Made by a program: the position numbers and the translations under genes
DNA from: Methanospirillum sp.
Lineage (GTDB): Archaea; Halobacteriota; Methanomicrobia; Methanomicrobiales; Methanospirillaceae
NCBI GenBank assembly: GCA_012728895.1
Contig: JAAYEG010000037.1
Location: 1 to 43,770, forward strand
Length of the DNA stretch: 43,770 nt
Direction: 5' to 3'
Notes under the pieces: generated by a model
What the model was told of the DNA's origin: nothing
The model's input: the letters and a program-made list of their open reading frames with translations, nothing else
The model's database searches: none
Shown here: piece after piece, positions 32,582-41,229 of the stretch
How the letters are laid out: each line of letters starts with the position of its first letter
How positions within the stretch are numbered: position 1 is the stretch's first letter

Positions 32582-33070
32582 ATGACGGGCACCGGCGGGA
32601 ACGGGGACGGGCCGTTCGACGACGAGGATATCGCGGACTCCGGCAAGGGACCGGAGGCCCGGCCCGGCGAGGAGTGGTGCGGCCCGGCCGACGACCTCGT
32701 GGAGGTCGCGGACGCCCTCTTCGAGGAGTGCGAAGAGGACGTGGCCTGCATCGCCGAGCTCCTCGATGGGATGGACGAGGACCTGCGGTGGGAGCTGCTC
32801 GATTCGACCCTATTGAACGCCTGGCAGGTCTTCTTCTACTTCTTCCGGCAGGTGCCGGACACGCTCACGCGCGAGCGGCTGGAGCTCGAGCCGGCGGTCG
32901 CCGCCAGCTCGGGTATATTGCTCGAGGAGTTCGACCTTTTGGAGCTCCTCTTCATCGTCAAAAACCGGCGGGGGTTCATCGGGGTGAGCGACGGAGAACA
33001 CCTGCTCGCCCACTACGAGGGGGCCCAGGCGATGGCCGAGGCCCGTTCCTACGCCGGTCGTTACGTCTAG
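32582..33070 (+). CDS. Acidic hypothetical protein, 162 residues
   Basis: Strongly acidic throughout (FDDEDIADSGKGPEARPGEE, EECEEDVACIAELLDGMDED). A compact helical middle is LRWELLDSTLLNAWQVFFYF, and a C-terminal part is LLFIVKNRRGFIGVSDGEHL. No catalytic motif was recognised and no family can be named. Its strong helical character and aromatic core fit a soluble cytoplasmic protein. It is divergent from the GatCAB run and convergent with the COG2122 gene, with 4 bases overlapping at the 3' ends. ATG 32582 was chosen because the promoter ends right before it. Confidence 0.65.
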   Translation: MTGTGGNGDGPFDDEDIADSGKGPEARPGEEWCGPADDLVEVADALFEECEEDVACIAELLDGMDEDLRWELLDSTLLNAWQVFFYFFRQVPDTLTRERLELEPAVAASSGILLEEFDLLELLFIVKNRRGFIGVSDGEHLLAHYEGAQAMAEARSYAGRYV

Positions 33071-33780
33071 AGCGGGCCGCCCGCGGAGATCAGGGCGCGG
33101 TCGACCCGCGCGCGGACCACCGGCGGAACCTTGCCCCAGGAGACCCTGTGGTCCCCCAGGATGACGCAGGCGCCGCCGACCCCCGCGCCGTCCAGGAGCC
33201 CGAGGGCCGAGAGATCGCCCGGGCGCAGGTCGTTGCAGAGCCGGGTTGCCCAGGCGTCGGCCAGGACGGGGTCGTCGGCGAAGACGGTCACCGCGTCGGC
33301 GACGCCAAACGAGACCGACGGGCCGACGGTCGCGGACGAGGTGCAGCAGCCGGCGACCCCGCCGGGCGGGGGCAGGATGAAGGCGAACCGGTCCGAGAAC
33401 GGCGAGCTCCCGGCGTGGATGCCGACCCGGACCGGGCGGTCGCTCGCGTACGCCACGTCCCCCCCGTTCTCGACGACGCCGAAGCGAGCGCCGCTTTCGA
33501 CCATCGCCTCCACCCCCGCCGCCGCGATCGCTCCGGCCACCGCGGCCATCGGCCCCACCCCGGCCCGGGACGCCGCGCGGACCATCCGCCCGACCACGGG
33601 GCCAGACGGCCCGGGGTCGTACGGCTCCAGGGCGGAGAGGAAGAACGGGTCGCGGGCGGCCACCCGTTCGACGGCGGACCGGGCCTCGAGGATGGCGTCC
33701 GCCGCCACCCGGAGGTGCGCCGGCTCGTCCGCGAGGAGGGTCGCGTGGGTCTCGCGGAAGTGGAACACCCTGCGGAGCAT
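33067..33780 (-). CDS. UPF0280 (COG2122) protein of the homocysteine/sulfur assimilation set
   Basis: A 237-residue protein of the ApbE-related UPF0280 family. Visible motifs: FREThATLLADEP-type start (FRETHATLLADEPAHL), GRMVRAASRAGVGPMAAVAG, ENGGDVAYASDRPVRVGIHA, CCTSSATVGPSVSFGVADAV and GGACVILGDHRVSWG. In Methanosarcina this family has been tied genetically to sulfide assimilation and homocysteine formation together with COG1900 and NIL/ferredoxin proteins; its exact chemistry is unclear. The three genes are contiguous here with ATGA overlaps, so co-translation is likely. It is the last gene of the operon. Confidence 0.85.
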   Translation of the reverse strand: MLRRVFHFRETHATLLADEPAHLRVAADAILEARSAVERVAARDPFFLSALEPYDPGPSGPVVGRMVRAASRAGVGPMAAVAGAIAAAGVEAMVESGARFGVVENGGDVAYASDRPVRVGIHAGSSPFSDRFAFILPPPGGVAGCCTSSATVGPSVSFGVADAVTVFADDPVLADAWATRLCNDLRPGDLSALGLLDGAGVGGACVILGDHRVSWGKVPPVVRARVDRALISAGGPL

Positions 33781-34166
33781 CAGGCCTGGAGGGAGAGGGC
33801 GCGGTGCGGGCAGGCGAGCTCGCACTTCCCGCAGAGGACGCACCGCTCCTCGTCGACCACGAGCCGCCAGTCCGTGTCGAACGAGAAGACATCCTGCGGG
33901 CAGATCGAGATGCAGGCCCCGCAGTCGACGCACTCCTCGCGGTTGTGGACCACCGTGCGATCGAGGCGGTGGGCTGTCGCGCCGAGGGCCTCTATCCTCT
34001 CGCGCACGAGCTCGCAGGCGTCGTCGGGCACCTCGATCAGGGCCTCGCCCTCGTGCGAGTCGATCTGCGCGCGCTCGACGTTGATCAGCACCCCCGTATC
34101 GCGCACCACCTGCGCGATGACCGGCTCTCGACCCCGCTTCCGCGAGAAGGTCACCAGCAGCTTCAT
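33780..34166 (-). CDS. NIL-domain 2[4Fe-4S] ferredoxin
   Basis: A 128-residue protein. An N-terminal NIL domain (about 1-70, MKLLVTFSRKRGREPVIAQV) is followed by two complete 4Fe-4S motifs, CVDCGACISICP and CVLCGKCELACP. NIL domains are also found in methionine ABC transporters, and this fusion partners COG1900 proteins. It is thought to provide electrons or sulfur handling for conversion of aspartate semialdehyde to homocysteine (known for Methanosarcina and Methanocaldococcus homologues). It overlaps the COG1900 gene and COG2122 gene by a few bases at each end. Confidence 0.92.
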   Translation of the reverse strand: MKLLVTFSRKRGREPVIAQVVRDTGVLINVERAQIDSHEGEALIEVPDDACELVRERIEALGATAHRLDRTVVHNREECVDCGACISICPQDVFSFDTDWRLVVDEERCVLCGKCELACPHRALSLQA

Positions 34167-35668
34167 GTCCTGCCCCTCCCGATCAGCCGGGACAGGTTCG
34201 TCCCGGTCAGCATCCCGATCACCCGCCGCTCGCCGTCGAGGACGGGCAGCGCGCTGATGTTGTTCCGTTCGAGCTTCTGGGCAGCGATGTCGACCGGCTC
34301 GTCGGGCGTGGTCGAGACGACGCGCCGGGTCATCACGTCCGCGACGCTCCTGACCTTCTCGGGCCTGAGCACGGCCTTCGAGATGTCGAAGGTCGTGACG
34401 ATCCCGGTCACCGCACCGTTCGCGTCGACCACGACCAGGTGGTTGGTCTCTCCCCGGAGGAGCTTCGCGGCCGCGGCCGTGACGGGCTGGTCGCCCGTTA
34501 TCGAGACCGCCGTCCGGTCCATGATCTCGCGCACCCGGGGGGTCTTCGCCGTCTCGCGCATGGGCCGGGCTGCCCGGTTTCTCTCGATCCGGCGCGTCGG
34601 GAGGGCGAGCGTCATCGACCCCGCCGCGACCCGGTCCGCCAGGTCGGACGCCACCTGCCTGGCGATCCGGAACGACGAGAGCGAGGACGTCGGCACCTCC
34701 TCGCCCTCGAGCTCGACCCGGCCCGAGCGGAGCTCGGCGTACGAGACCTGCCGGAGCGACGGGCGGTCCCGCGACGGGACGCCGAAGTCGAGCACGTCGA
34801 CCGAGATGTCCGCGTCGGTCACGGAGGTCGCCCGGACCGTCTCCAGGTCGAGGACCGGTATCGGGACCCCGAGCCCGACGTAGAGGGTGGCACCGTAGCC
34901 GTGCATCGTCGCGGCCCGGATGTAGTCGGGGCTCATCTGCTTCATGTCCCCGCTCACCATCAGCGTCCCGTAGCCCTTCGCGGGGGCGGCCTGGGTCCCC
35001 TCGCCGACCACCATGCCCTCGGCTCCGCCGAGGAATATGGGGACGCCCGGGCCGATGTACCGGAGCTGGGGGTCGTTCGAGATCGGGTTCAGGACCCCGG
35101 CCCCCGAGAAGGTGATGTTGCCCCGGTTGGGAAGCAGCATCCCCATGTAGGTGTGGAGGACGCGGTCGGCGGTGTTCACCGCTGCATCGTACCGCTGGTA
35201 GCCGTTGCGGGGGTTGAGCATGATCGCCTGGTTCAGGTCCTCGAGCCCGATCTCGGTCCGCACGGTCCGCCGGGGGTAGCAGTCCGTGCCCCGGGATGAG
35301 CCCCGGAGCTCGACCCGGCGTCCCGAGATCAGGTCCTCGATGACGTCACCCCCGCCGTAGCGTTCCCGCAGGGTCTCGGACTGCTGCGTCGCGCCGATGT
35401 AGGCGTCCACCGCGGCGATCCCGGCGTAGGCCTCGACATCGTTGAGCCAGACCCGCTCCATGCGGATCGGCGGGTCGGCATGGCCGAAGTTGAGGAACGC
35501 CCCCGTCGAGCACATCGCGCCGAAGGTCCCCGTGGTCACCACGTCGACCTCGGCGAGTGCCCCCTCCTCGCCGAGCTCGGCCACCACCTCCGGCATCCTC
35601 TCGGCGGTCACGACCACGGCGTTCCCGTCGCGGATCCGCTCGTTGATGAGCTCGATGGTCTTCTCCAT
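34163..35668 (-). CDS. COG1900/DUF39 homocysteine biosynthesis protein with CBS pair
   Basis: A 501-residue protein. The DUF39 domain (1-about 370) includes TTGTFGAMCSTGAFLNFGHA (Cys53) and SSRGTDCYPRRTVRTEIGL (Cys130), the two conserved cysteines implicated in persulfide sulfur transfer to aspartate semialdehyde. Glycine-rich GPGVPIFLGGAEGMVVGEG follows. Two CBS domains end the protein (IMDRTAVSITGDQPVTAAAA and VMTRRVVSTTPDEPVDIAAQ), probably sensing an adenosyl compound such as SAM or AMP (inferred). It is the first gene of a three-gene operon with a clear promoter; homologues make homocysteine in methanogens. Confidence 0.92.
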   Translation of the reverse strand: MEKTIELINERIRDGNAVVVTAERMPEVVAELGEEGALAEVDVVTTGTFGAMCSTGAFLNFGHADPPIRMERVWLNDVEAYAGIAAVDAYIGATQQSETLRERYGGGDVIEDLISGRRVELRGSSRGTDCYPRRTVRTEIGLEDLNQAIMLNPRNGYQRYDAAVNTADRVLHTYMGMLLPNRGNITFSGAGVLNPISNDPQLRYIGPGVPIFLGGAEGMVVGEGTQAAPAKGYGTLMVSGDMKQMSPDYIRAATMHGYGATLYVGLGVPIPVLDLETVRATSVTDADISVDVLDFGVPSRDRPSLRQVSYAELRSGRVELEGEEVPTSSLSSFRIARQVASDLADRVAAGSMTLALPTRRIERNRAARPMRETAKTPRVREIMDRTAVSITGDQPVTAAAAKLLRGETNHLVVVDANGAVTGIVTTFDISKAVLRPEKVRSVADVMTRRVVSTTPDEPVDIAAQKLERNNISALPVLDGERRVIGMLTGTNLSRLIGRGRT

Positions 35669-35763
35669 GCCCTGCAGGTTTGATGCAGGAATAGAAATAC
35701 GTTATTATATTACTGGTACGCATCGAGGGGGCCCTTTTTAGCGAGGTTCGCCCATACTCTTCC
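35669..35763. promoter_or_regulatory. Divergent promoter with inverted repeat near the COG1900 start site
   Basis: GTTATTATATTAC at 35701-35713 is a TATA-like element for the reverse strand, about 39 bases from the COG1900 start codon. CCTGCA (35671-35676) and TGCAGG (35684-35689) form an inverted repeat about where transcription should begin, a good repressor position. For the forward gene, CTTTTTAGC at 35734-35742 lies about 25 bases before ATG 35764, suggesting a leaderless transcript. Confidence 0.55.
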
Positions 35764-36468
35764 ATGGAGATCCAGGCATTCGCAGCAGAGATGGAGGCCC
35801 TCGCGCCCCCGGAACTGGCCGAACCGTACGACGAGGGCAGGCTCGGCCTCGTCGTCGAGGGGACGCGCCCGGCCGACCGGGTCGTCGCGGCACTGGACGC
35901 GACGGTCCGCGTTGCCAGCGAAGCGGTCGAGCTGGGTGCCGATGTCCTGTTGGTCCACCACCCGCCCCTCTTCGTCCCGGTGACGCGGATCACGGGAGAG
36001 ATCGCCCGACTCCTCCGGATCGTGCTCTCCGCCGGGCTCCACGTCTACGCGATGCACACGAATCTGGACCGGGCGCCCGGAGGGATCAACGACGCGCTCG
36101 CCGACCTGCTGGGACTCGCCGATCGGGAACCCCTCTCGATGGGGCTCGTCGGCAGCACCTCGACCGACGCGGACGGCATCGCGTCCGTCCTCGGGCCGCT
36201 CCGCGTCTTCGGCGAGCCGGGCCGGATACGCCGTCTGGCCGTGGTGGCCGGGAGCGGTTTCGACGCGGAGCTGATCGAGGAGGCGGCCCGGCACGGGGCG
36301 GAGGCCTTCCTCTCGTCCGAGCTCCGGCACCACGTGGCCCGCGACGCCCCGATCCCCTGCCTGGAGTCGACCCACTACGCCCTCGAGGCCCCGGGGATGC
36401 GGGCGCTGGCCGGCCGGATGGGCTGGACCTACGTGGACGATCCGCCCGAACTCCGGCACTGCGGTTGA
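35764..36468 (+). CDS. Nif3-like dinuclear metal centre protein
   Basis: A 234-residue member of the Nif3/YbgI family (hexameric toroid, two metal ions). Metal-binding motifs are ADVLLVHHPPLF (HHP, about 59-70), VYAMHTNLDRAPGGINDALA (HTNxD), HGAEAFLSSELRHHVARD and CLESTHYALEAPGMRAL (C-terminal HxxxE). Biochemical role is not settled; some homologues act as GTP cyclohydrolase-like or metal chaperone-like proteins. It is divergent to the homocysteine operon and followed after 7 bases by the SWIM gene. Confidence 0.88.
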   Translation: MEIQAFAAEMEALAPPELAEPYDEGRLGLVVEGTRPADRVVAALDATVRVASEAVELGADVLLVHHPPLFVPVTRITGEIARLLRIVLSAGLHVYAMHTNLDRAPGGINDALADLLGLADREPLSMGLVGSTSTDADGIASVLGPLRVFGEPGRIRRLAVVAGSGFDAELIEEAARHGAEAFLSSELRHHVARDAPIPCLESTHYALEAPGMRALAGRMGWTYVDDPPELRHCG

Positions 36469-36475
36469 GGCAACC

Positions 36476-36784
36476 ATGACCGGTGCGCCCGACCCGTCCC
36501 GGCGCCCACTCACCGAGCGGGCGCGGCAGGCGGTGATCGAGTGCTACGGCGAGCAGGGGCGGCAGGCCCTCCAGGCGGTGGACGCCGGGTCGGTGAAGCG
36601 CTACCTGGACTTCATCGTGGTCGTGGGGACGAACGACGAGTACATCGTCGAGGACGGGCTCTGCACCTGCGATCGTTCGCTCCTGCAGAACCTGTTCTGC
36701 TGGCACCAGCTCGCGGCCCGGATCGCGCTCCTCGTCGGGTCCTGCGAGGAGTACGACCTCTGGTACCACGCCTCGCTCGAGTGA
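36476..36784 (+). CDS. Small SWIM-type zinc-finger protein
   Basis: A 102-residue protein. LCTCDRSLLQNLFCWHQLAA fits the SWIM consensus CxCx(n)CxH, with Cys-X-Cys and Cys-X-His ligands. The preceding VDAGSVKRYLDFIVVVGTND and EYIVEDGL form a small beta domain typical of archaeal SWIM proteins. SWIM domains bind DNA or protein. It starts 7 bases after the Nif3-like gene and is likely co-transcribed. Confidence 0.75.
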   Translation: MTGAPDPSRRPLTERARQAVIECYGEQGRQALQAVDAGSVKRYLDFIVVVGTNDEYIVEDGLCTCDRSLLQNLFCWHQLAARIALLVGSCEEYDLWYHASLE

Positions 36785-37660
36785 GCGGGATCGCGTCGGG
36801 CTCCGCTCTCCACCCCGGGACGGCGTGCACCGCCCGGGCTTCACCGGTCTCCCGGGCCCGGCGCCGGCCCGGACGAACTGCTGCTTGTAACCGGTCTCTG
36901 CACCGGAGTTTCGCGCCGCCGTCCGGCAGTCCGGGGTGCCGGGCCTCGGGATCCCGCGGGTCACCGTCACCCCGGCGAGTCCGGGTGTCGGGCCATGTGT
37001 GCCCGTGCCCTGCCGGACCACGCGTCTTCAGCCCTCCCCGGGGACGCGGTGTCCCCTTCACGCGCCCGGCGCCCCTTCCCCGGCACGTCTCTCCCGACCG
37101 TCGCGCCCCCGTCCCCCGGCGGGCCCGGGCTCCCGGCGTCGCCGCAATGGCCGGGCACCCTGCCGGGGCGCTCCCCGCGGCGCGGGAGAGCCCGTCGGGG
37201 GTGCCGTGGCTCCCGGAGATTGCCCCCGCGGCCATCGCCGTGACGGGCCGGCAGACCCGTGGGAACCCCGGTGCCGGGAACGCCCCGTTCGCAAGAAGAC
37301 GTGCCCGCCGTGCCGCCGGCGACGATCGCCCCCGGACTCCCCGCGCCGGCAGGAGAAGCCGGTGAGCCGCCCGCCGGGCCCAACCCCGGGCGGGCGCCTC
37401 CGCCGCCGCGGGCGCCTCCGTCCTCGCGGTGACCCGGGCACCGTCCTCCACTACCCCCACGACGGCGAACCCCTTTCGGTTGATTTCCGGTCACTCTTCC
37501 CTGTTACGCCGCCCCGTCCCCCCGGGGAGGAGCATGGACGGGTCGACGCACCTCCGGTGATCCCGGGACCCGCAGCCGGAACCCCCCCGTCCTCACCCCT
37601 CCCGGTCGTCTCCCGCGCGGCACGGAGCGAGCGAACCCGTGCAATCCACCGCCGCCCTTT
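36785..37660. other. GC-rich stretch without a recognisable gene
   Basis: About 880 bases. Frames on both strands are Arg/Pro/Gly-rich and show no domain. No tRNA-like cloverleaf, IS end or repeat unit could be recognised. It is unusual in an otherwise compact core region and could be decayed sequence or a non-coding RNA. Confidence 0.4.
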
Positions 37661-37744
37661 TTATCTCGCCCGTCCAACCCTGTTCATGCGCCCTCGTGGG
37701 ACCGCGATCGGTCTGTTTCAGAGCGGCAGGGGAGAGGGGCTCTC
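37661..37744 (+). promoter_or_regulatory. alaS promoter and leader with start-proximal hairpin
   Basis: CCTTTTTATCTCG (37658-37670) is a TATA-like element about 80 bases before alaS. The last bases before the ATG, GAGAGGGGCTCTC (37732-37744), can fold as a 5-bp stem with 3-base loop and include part of the purine-rich ribosome site. A translation control role is possible. Confidence 0.45.
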
Positions 37745-40486
37745 ATGAACGACCAGGAGTATCAGCTCGAGTATTTCAAGAACGAGGGGCTCGAGCGCCG
37801 GATCTGCACGAGCTGCGGCGCCGCCTTCTGGACCCGCGATCCGGACCGCCAGATCTGCGGGGACGCCCCCTGCGAGCCGTACTCGTTCATCGGTGACCCG
37901 GTCTTCTCACCCCACACCCTCGACCAGATGCGGGAGGCCTTCCTCTCGTTCTTCGAGCAGCACGGGCACACCCGGATAGACCGTTACCCGGTCGCAGCCC
38001 GCTGGCGGGACGACATCTACCTCACCATCGCCTCGATCGCCGACTTCCAGCCGTTCGTGACGAGCGGTGTCACCCCGCCCCCGGCGAACCCGCTCACCAT
38101 CTCCCAGCCCTGCATCCGGCTGAACGACCTGGACTCGGTCGGGCGATCGGGCAGGCACCTGACCCTGTTCGAGATGATGGCGCACCACGCCTTCAACAAC
38201 GCGACGACGGAGATCTACTGGAAGGACCGCACGGTCGAGCTCTGCGACCAGTTCCTCGCCTCGATCGGCGGGGACGTCACGAGGGTCACCTACAAGGAGC
38301 ACCCGTGGGTCGGCGGCGGGAACGCGGGGCCGTCGGTCGAGGTGCTGATCGGGGGTCTCGAGGTCGCGACCCTGGTCTTCATGTCGCTGGGCCGCCAGAG
38401 GACCGGCGACCCCCCCGTCGAGCTGGAGGGGCACCTCTACTACCCGATGTCGAACCGGATCGTCGACACGGGGTACGGTCTCGAACGGCTCACGTGGGCG
38501 GCATCCGGCTCGCCGACCATCTACGACGCCGTCTTCCCCGACCTCGTCTCGCGACTCTTCTCCGAGGCCCGCCTGGACCACCACCTCAGGGATAAGAAGT
38601 TCACCAAGATCATCGCGCTCAACGCCAAGTTCGCGGGGCTCATGGACATCTCGGGGGCGAACCTCTTCACGCTCCGGAAGCGGGTGGCGTCCGCGATCGA
38701 CGTCCCGATCGACCGGCTCACAAAGATGATCACGCCGATCGAGCAGATCTACACCATCGCGGACCACACCCGCTGCCTCGCGTACATGCTCGGCGACTGC
38801 GTCGTCCCGTCGAACGTCCGTGAGGGCTACCTCGCCAGGCTCGTCCTGAGACGGACGCTCCGGGTGATGAACGACCTGAACCTGGACGTGCCCCTGGCGG
38901 ACCTCGTCGAGCAGCAGGCCGTGACGATCGGCGAGGAACGGTTCGAGCAGTCGCTCGAGACCATCCGCGAGATCGTCGAGCGCGAGACCGAGCGATACGC
39001 CGCGACCATCGAGCGCGGGACCAAGATCATCCAGAAGGTCGCGGCCACCTACAAGAAGAAGAGCCAGAAGGTCCCCCTCCCCGAGGTCATCACCCTCTAC
39101 GACTCGCACGGGCTGCCGGCCGAACTGATCCGCGAGGTCGCCGCTGCCGAGGGCGCGGTCGTCGAACTCCCGGACAACTTCTACTCGCTCGTGGCGAACA
39201 TGCACTCCGAGAGCCAGCGCGAGGCTTCTGAGGACCCGCTCGAAAAATACGAGGAGCGCGTCGCGAGCCTGCCGCCCACGCGCTCCCTCTACTACGAGCA
39301 GCCCTGCGAGATCGAGTTCGAGGCGGTGGTCCTGGACTTCTTCGACGGGCTCGTCGTCCTGGACCAGACGCTCTTCTACCCCGAGGGCGGCGGTCAGCCG
39401 GCGGACACGGGCACGCTCCTCTCGTCCGAGTCGATGGTGCGGGTCGAGGACGTGCTCAAGACGGGGGACGTGATCCTGCACCGGATCACGGGGGGCGTGC
39501 TGAAGCGCGGCGAGCGGATCAAGGGAATGGTCGACGAGGAGCGCCGCTGGTCGATGATGCGCCACCACACGGCCACCCACGTCCTGCTCCACGCCGCGAA
39601 GGAGGTGCTCGGGGCGCACGTCCACCAGGCCGGGGCCCAGAAGGGCTCGGAGTCGGCCCGGCTCGACATCCGGCACTACAAGCACATCACCGCGGACGAG
39701 CTGCGGCAGATCGAGGTCCTGGCCAACGAGATCGTCATGAACAACAAGCCGGTCTTCGTCAAGCAGGAGGACCGGCAGAGGGCCGAGCAGAAGTACGGCT
39801 TCTCGCTCTACCAGGGGGGCGTGCCGCCGGGCGCCCAGATCCGGGTGGTCCAGGTGGGGAGCGAGATCCAGGCCTGTGCGGGGACCCACGTCCGCAGCTC
39901 GGGCGAGATCGGCGCGATCAAGGTGCTCCGGGTCGAGCACATCCAGGACGGGATCGAGCGGATCGAGTTCTCGGCCGGACGGGCGGCGATCGCCGCCATG
40001 CAGCAGACCGAGGGGATCCTGGAGAGCGCCGCGGCCGAGCTCAGGATCCAGCCCGAGAACCTCCCCTCGACGGTCCAGCGGTTCTTCAGGGAGTGGAAGG
40101 ACCGGGGCAAGGAGATCGAGCGGCTCCGCAAGAAACTCGTCGAACTCGAGCTCGCCCAGATCGAGTTCGAATCGATCGGCTCGACCCGGGTCGTGATCCG
40201 CGAACTCGACGTGGATCCGTCACAGCTCGCGGCGCTGGCCCGCAAGCTGACGAAGGGAAGCGGCGTCGCCCTGCTCGTCTCGTCCGCGGAGAGCCTCCAC
40301 ATGGTCCTGGCCTCCGGGTCGCCGCGGGTGAATGCGGAGAAGGTTCTCAAAGAGCTATCGGATTCTATCGGGGGAAAGGGGGGCGGGAATGCCTCCATGG
40401 CCCACGCCATCTCGACCGACGCCGCCAGGGGCGAGGAGGCCCTGGCGGCGGGCCGGAGGCTGATCGCGTCTGCGCTGAATGGCTGA
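37745..40486 (+). CDS. alaS: Alanyl-tRNA synthetase, archaeal type
   Basis: A 913-residue enzyme that charges tRNA-Ala. The archaeal N-terminus carries a Cys-rich segment (RRICTSCGAAFWTRDPDRQI, Cys62-64 region). The catalytic core has FFEQHGHTRIDRYPV, TISQPCIRLNDLDSVGRSGR and GNAGPSVEVLIGGLEVATLV. The editing domain carries MRHHTATHVLLHAA (HxxxH) and CAGTHVRSSGEIGAIKVLR. The C-terminal about 130 residues are coiled and the C-Ala-like dimer domain ends with GKGGGNASMAHAIS. Slightly longer than bacterial versions, as usual in archaea. The HTH gene downstream overlaps it by 8 bases. Confidence 0.96.
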   Translation: MNDQEYQLEYFKNEGLERRICTSCGAAFWTRDPDRQICGDAPCEPYSFIGDPVFSPHTLDQMREAFLSFFEQHGHTRIDRYPVAARWRDDIYLTIASIADFQPFVTSGVTPPPANPLTISQPCIRLNDLDSVGRSGRHLTLFEMMAHHAFNNATTEIYWKDRTVELCDQFLASIGGDVTRVTYKEHPWVGGGNAGPSVEVLIGGLEVATLVFMSLGRQRTGDPPVELEGHLYYPMSNRIVDTGYGLERLTWAASGSPTIYDAVFPDLVSRLFSEARLDHHLRDKKFTKIIALNAKFAGLMDISGANLFTLRKRVASAIDVPIDRLTKMITPIEQIYTIADHTRCLAYMLGDCVVPSNVREGYLARLVLRRTLRVMNDLNLDVPLADLVEQQAVTIGEERFEQSLETIREIVERETERYAATIERGTKIIQKVAATYKKKSQKVPLPEVITLYDSHGLPAELIREVAAAEGAVVELPDNFYSLVANMHSESQREASEDPLEKYEERVASLPPTRSLYYEQPCEIEFEAVVLDFFDGLVVLDQTLFYPEGGGQPADTGTLLSSESMVRVEDVLKTGDVILHRITGGVLKRGERIKGMVDEERRWSMMRHHTATHVLLHAAKEVLGAHVHQAGAQKGSESARLDIRHYKHITADELRQIEVLANEIVMNNKPVFVKQEDRQRAEQKYGFSLYQGGVPPGAQIRVVQVGSEIQACAGTHVRSSGEIGAIKVLRVEHIQDGIERIEFSAGRAAIAAMQQTEGILESAAAELRIQPENLPSTVQRFFREWKDRGKEIERLRKKLVELELAQIEFESIGSTRVVIRELDVDPSQLAALARKLTKGSGVALLVSSAESLHMVLASGSPRVNAEKVLKELSDSIGGKGGGNASMAHAISTDAARGEEALAAGRRLIASALNG

Positions 40487-41045
40487 CGAGCCGACCGTCC
40501 TGCACCCGGGGGACCCCGAGGTCCAGCCTCTCGCCCGGGCGATCGCGTCCCCCACCGCCGGCGAGATCCTCCAGGCGCTCGCCCAGGAGCCGCTGACGGC
40601 CTCGGCCCTCGCGCATCGGCTCGAGATGCCGATCACCACCGCGGCCTACCACCTCGAGCGCCTGGTCGATGTCGGTGTCATCGAGGTCTCGGGGACGCGC
40701 TGGAGCTCCAAGGGCCGCGAACAGAAGGTGTACCGGCTCGCCGACCGGGTGGTGATCGTGACGCCGGCCCGCGACGACCTCCGTTCCCTGCTCCGGAAGT
40801 ACGTCTCCCTGGGGCTCGCGCTCGGGGGGGCGGTCCTTCTGGCCGGGCTCTGGGAGGGGCGGCAGGCGTTCGCGGAGATCTCGCCCGCCGGGCGGGACAG
40901 CGGCGCCCCTGTCGGCGCTCCGATGGGATTGCCCGGAATCGCCGTTCCCGACCGGGTGGCCGTGTACGTGCTCGCCGGCGGTCTCGTCGTGCTGCTCGCG
41001 CTGATCGCGTACGAGGCGCTCTCGCGGCGGCGCCGGAGCACCTGA
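40479..41045 (+). CDS. ArsR-like winged-helix protein with two membrane segments
   Basis: A 188-residue protein. Residues about 20-90 form a winged HTH (AGEILQALAQEPLTASALAH, AAYHLERLVDVGVIEVS, then a wing ending EQKVYRLA). Two hydrophobic segments follow (VSLGLALGGAVLLAGLW and VAVYVLAGGLVVLLALIAYE) with a short outside loop, so the regulator is membrane-tethered with the HTH in the cytoplasm. It overlaps the alaS end by 8 bases, suggesting co-transcription. The signal sensed is unknown. Confidence 0.75.
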   Translation: MADEPTVLHPGDPEVQPLARAIASPTAGEILQALAQEPLTASALAHRLEMPITTAAYHLERLVDVGVIEVSGTRWSSKGREQKVYRLADRVVIVTPARDDLRSLLRKYVSLGLALGGAVLLAGLWEGRQAFAEISPAGRDSGAPVGAPMGLPGIAVPDRVAVYVLAGGLVVLLALIAYEALSRRRRST

Positions 41046-41097
41046 CGAACCCCGTTCCCGGTCATCTCCCCCTGTACAGGGACGGGGACCGGGGACA

Positions 41098-41229
41098 ACG
41101 TTTTTAAACGGTCCGGGCGACGTTGCTCCACGGGGAGCTGGACGCTCCCGTCCCCGTCGCCCCGGCGAGGGACCACATTGCCGCGGGCGGAACGCCTCAC
41201 CTCCCCGAAGTCAACAGAGGAGATACGAG
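41098..41229 (+). promoter_or_regulatory. Promoter and structured leader of the ferritin-like gene
   Basis: CGTTTTTAAACGG at 41099-41111 contains a TATA-like core. After it the leader can form two hairpins: ACGGGGAGC with GCTCCCGT (41130-41151) and GTCCC-TCGCC with GGCGA-GGGAC (41150-41173). GAGGAGAT at 41217-41224 is the ribosome site. Attenuation or mRNA stability roles are possible. Confidence 0.5.

Noticed and set aside
37907-39940. A 677-codon reverse frame inside alaS
   Set aside because: Antisense shadow; alaS has all its catalytic and editing motifs on the forward strand.
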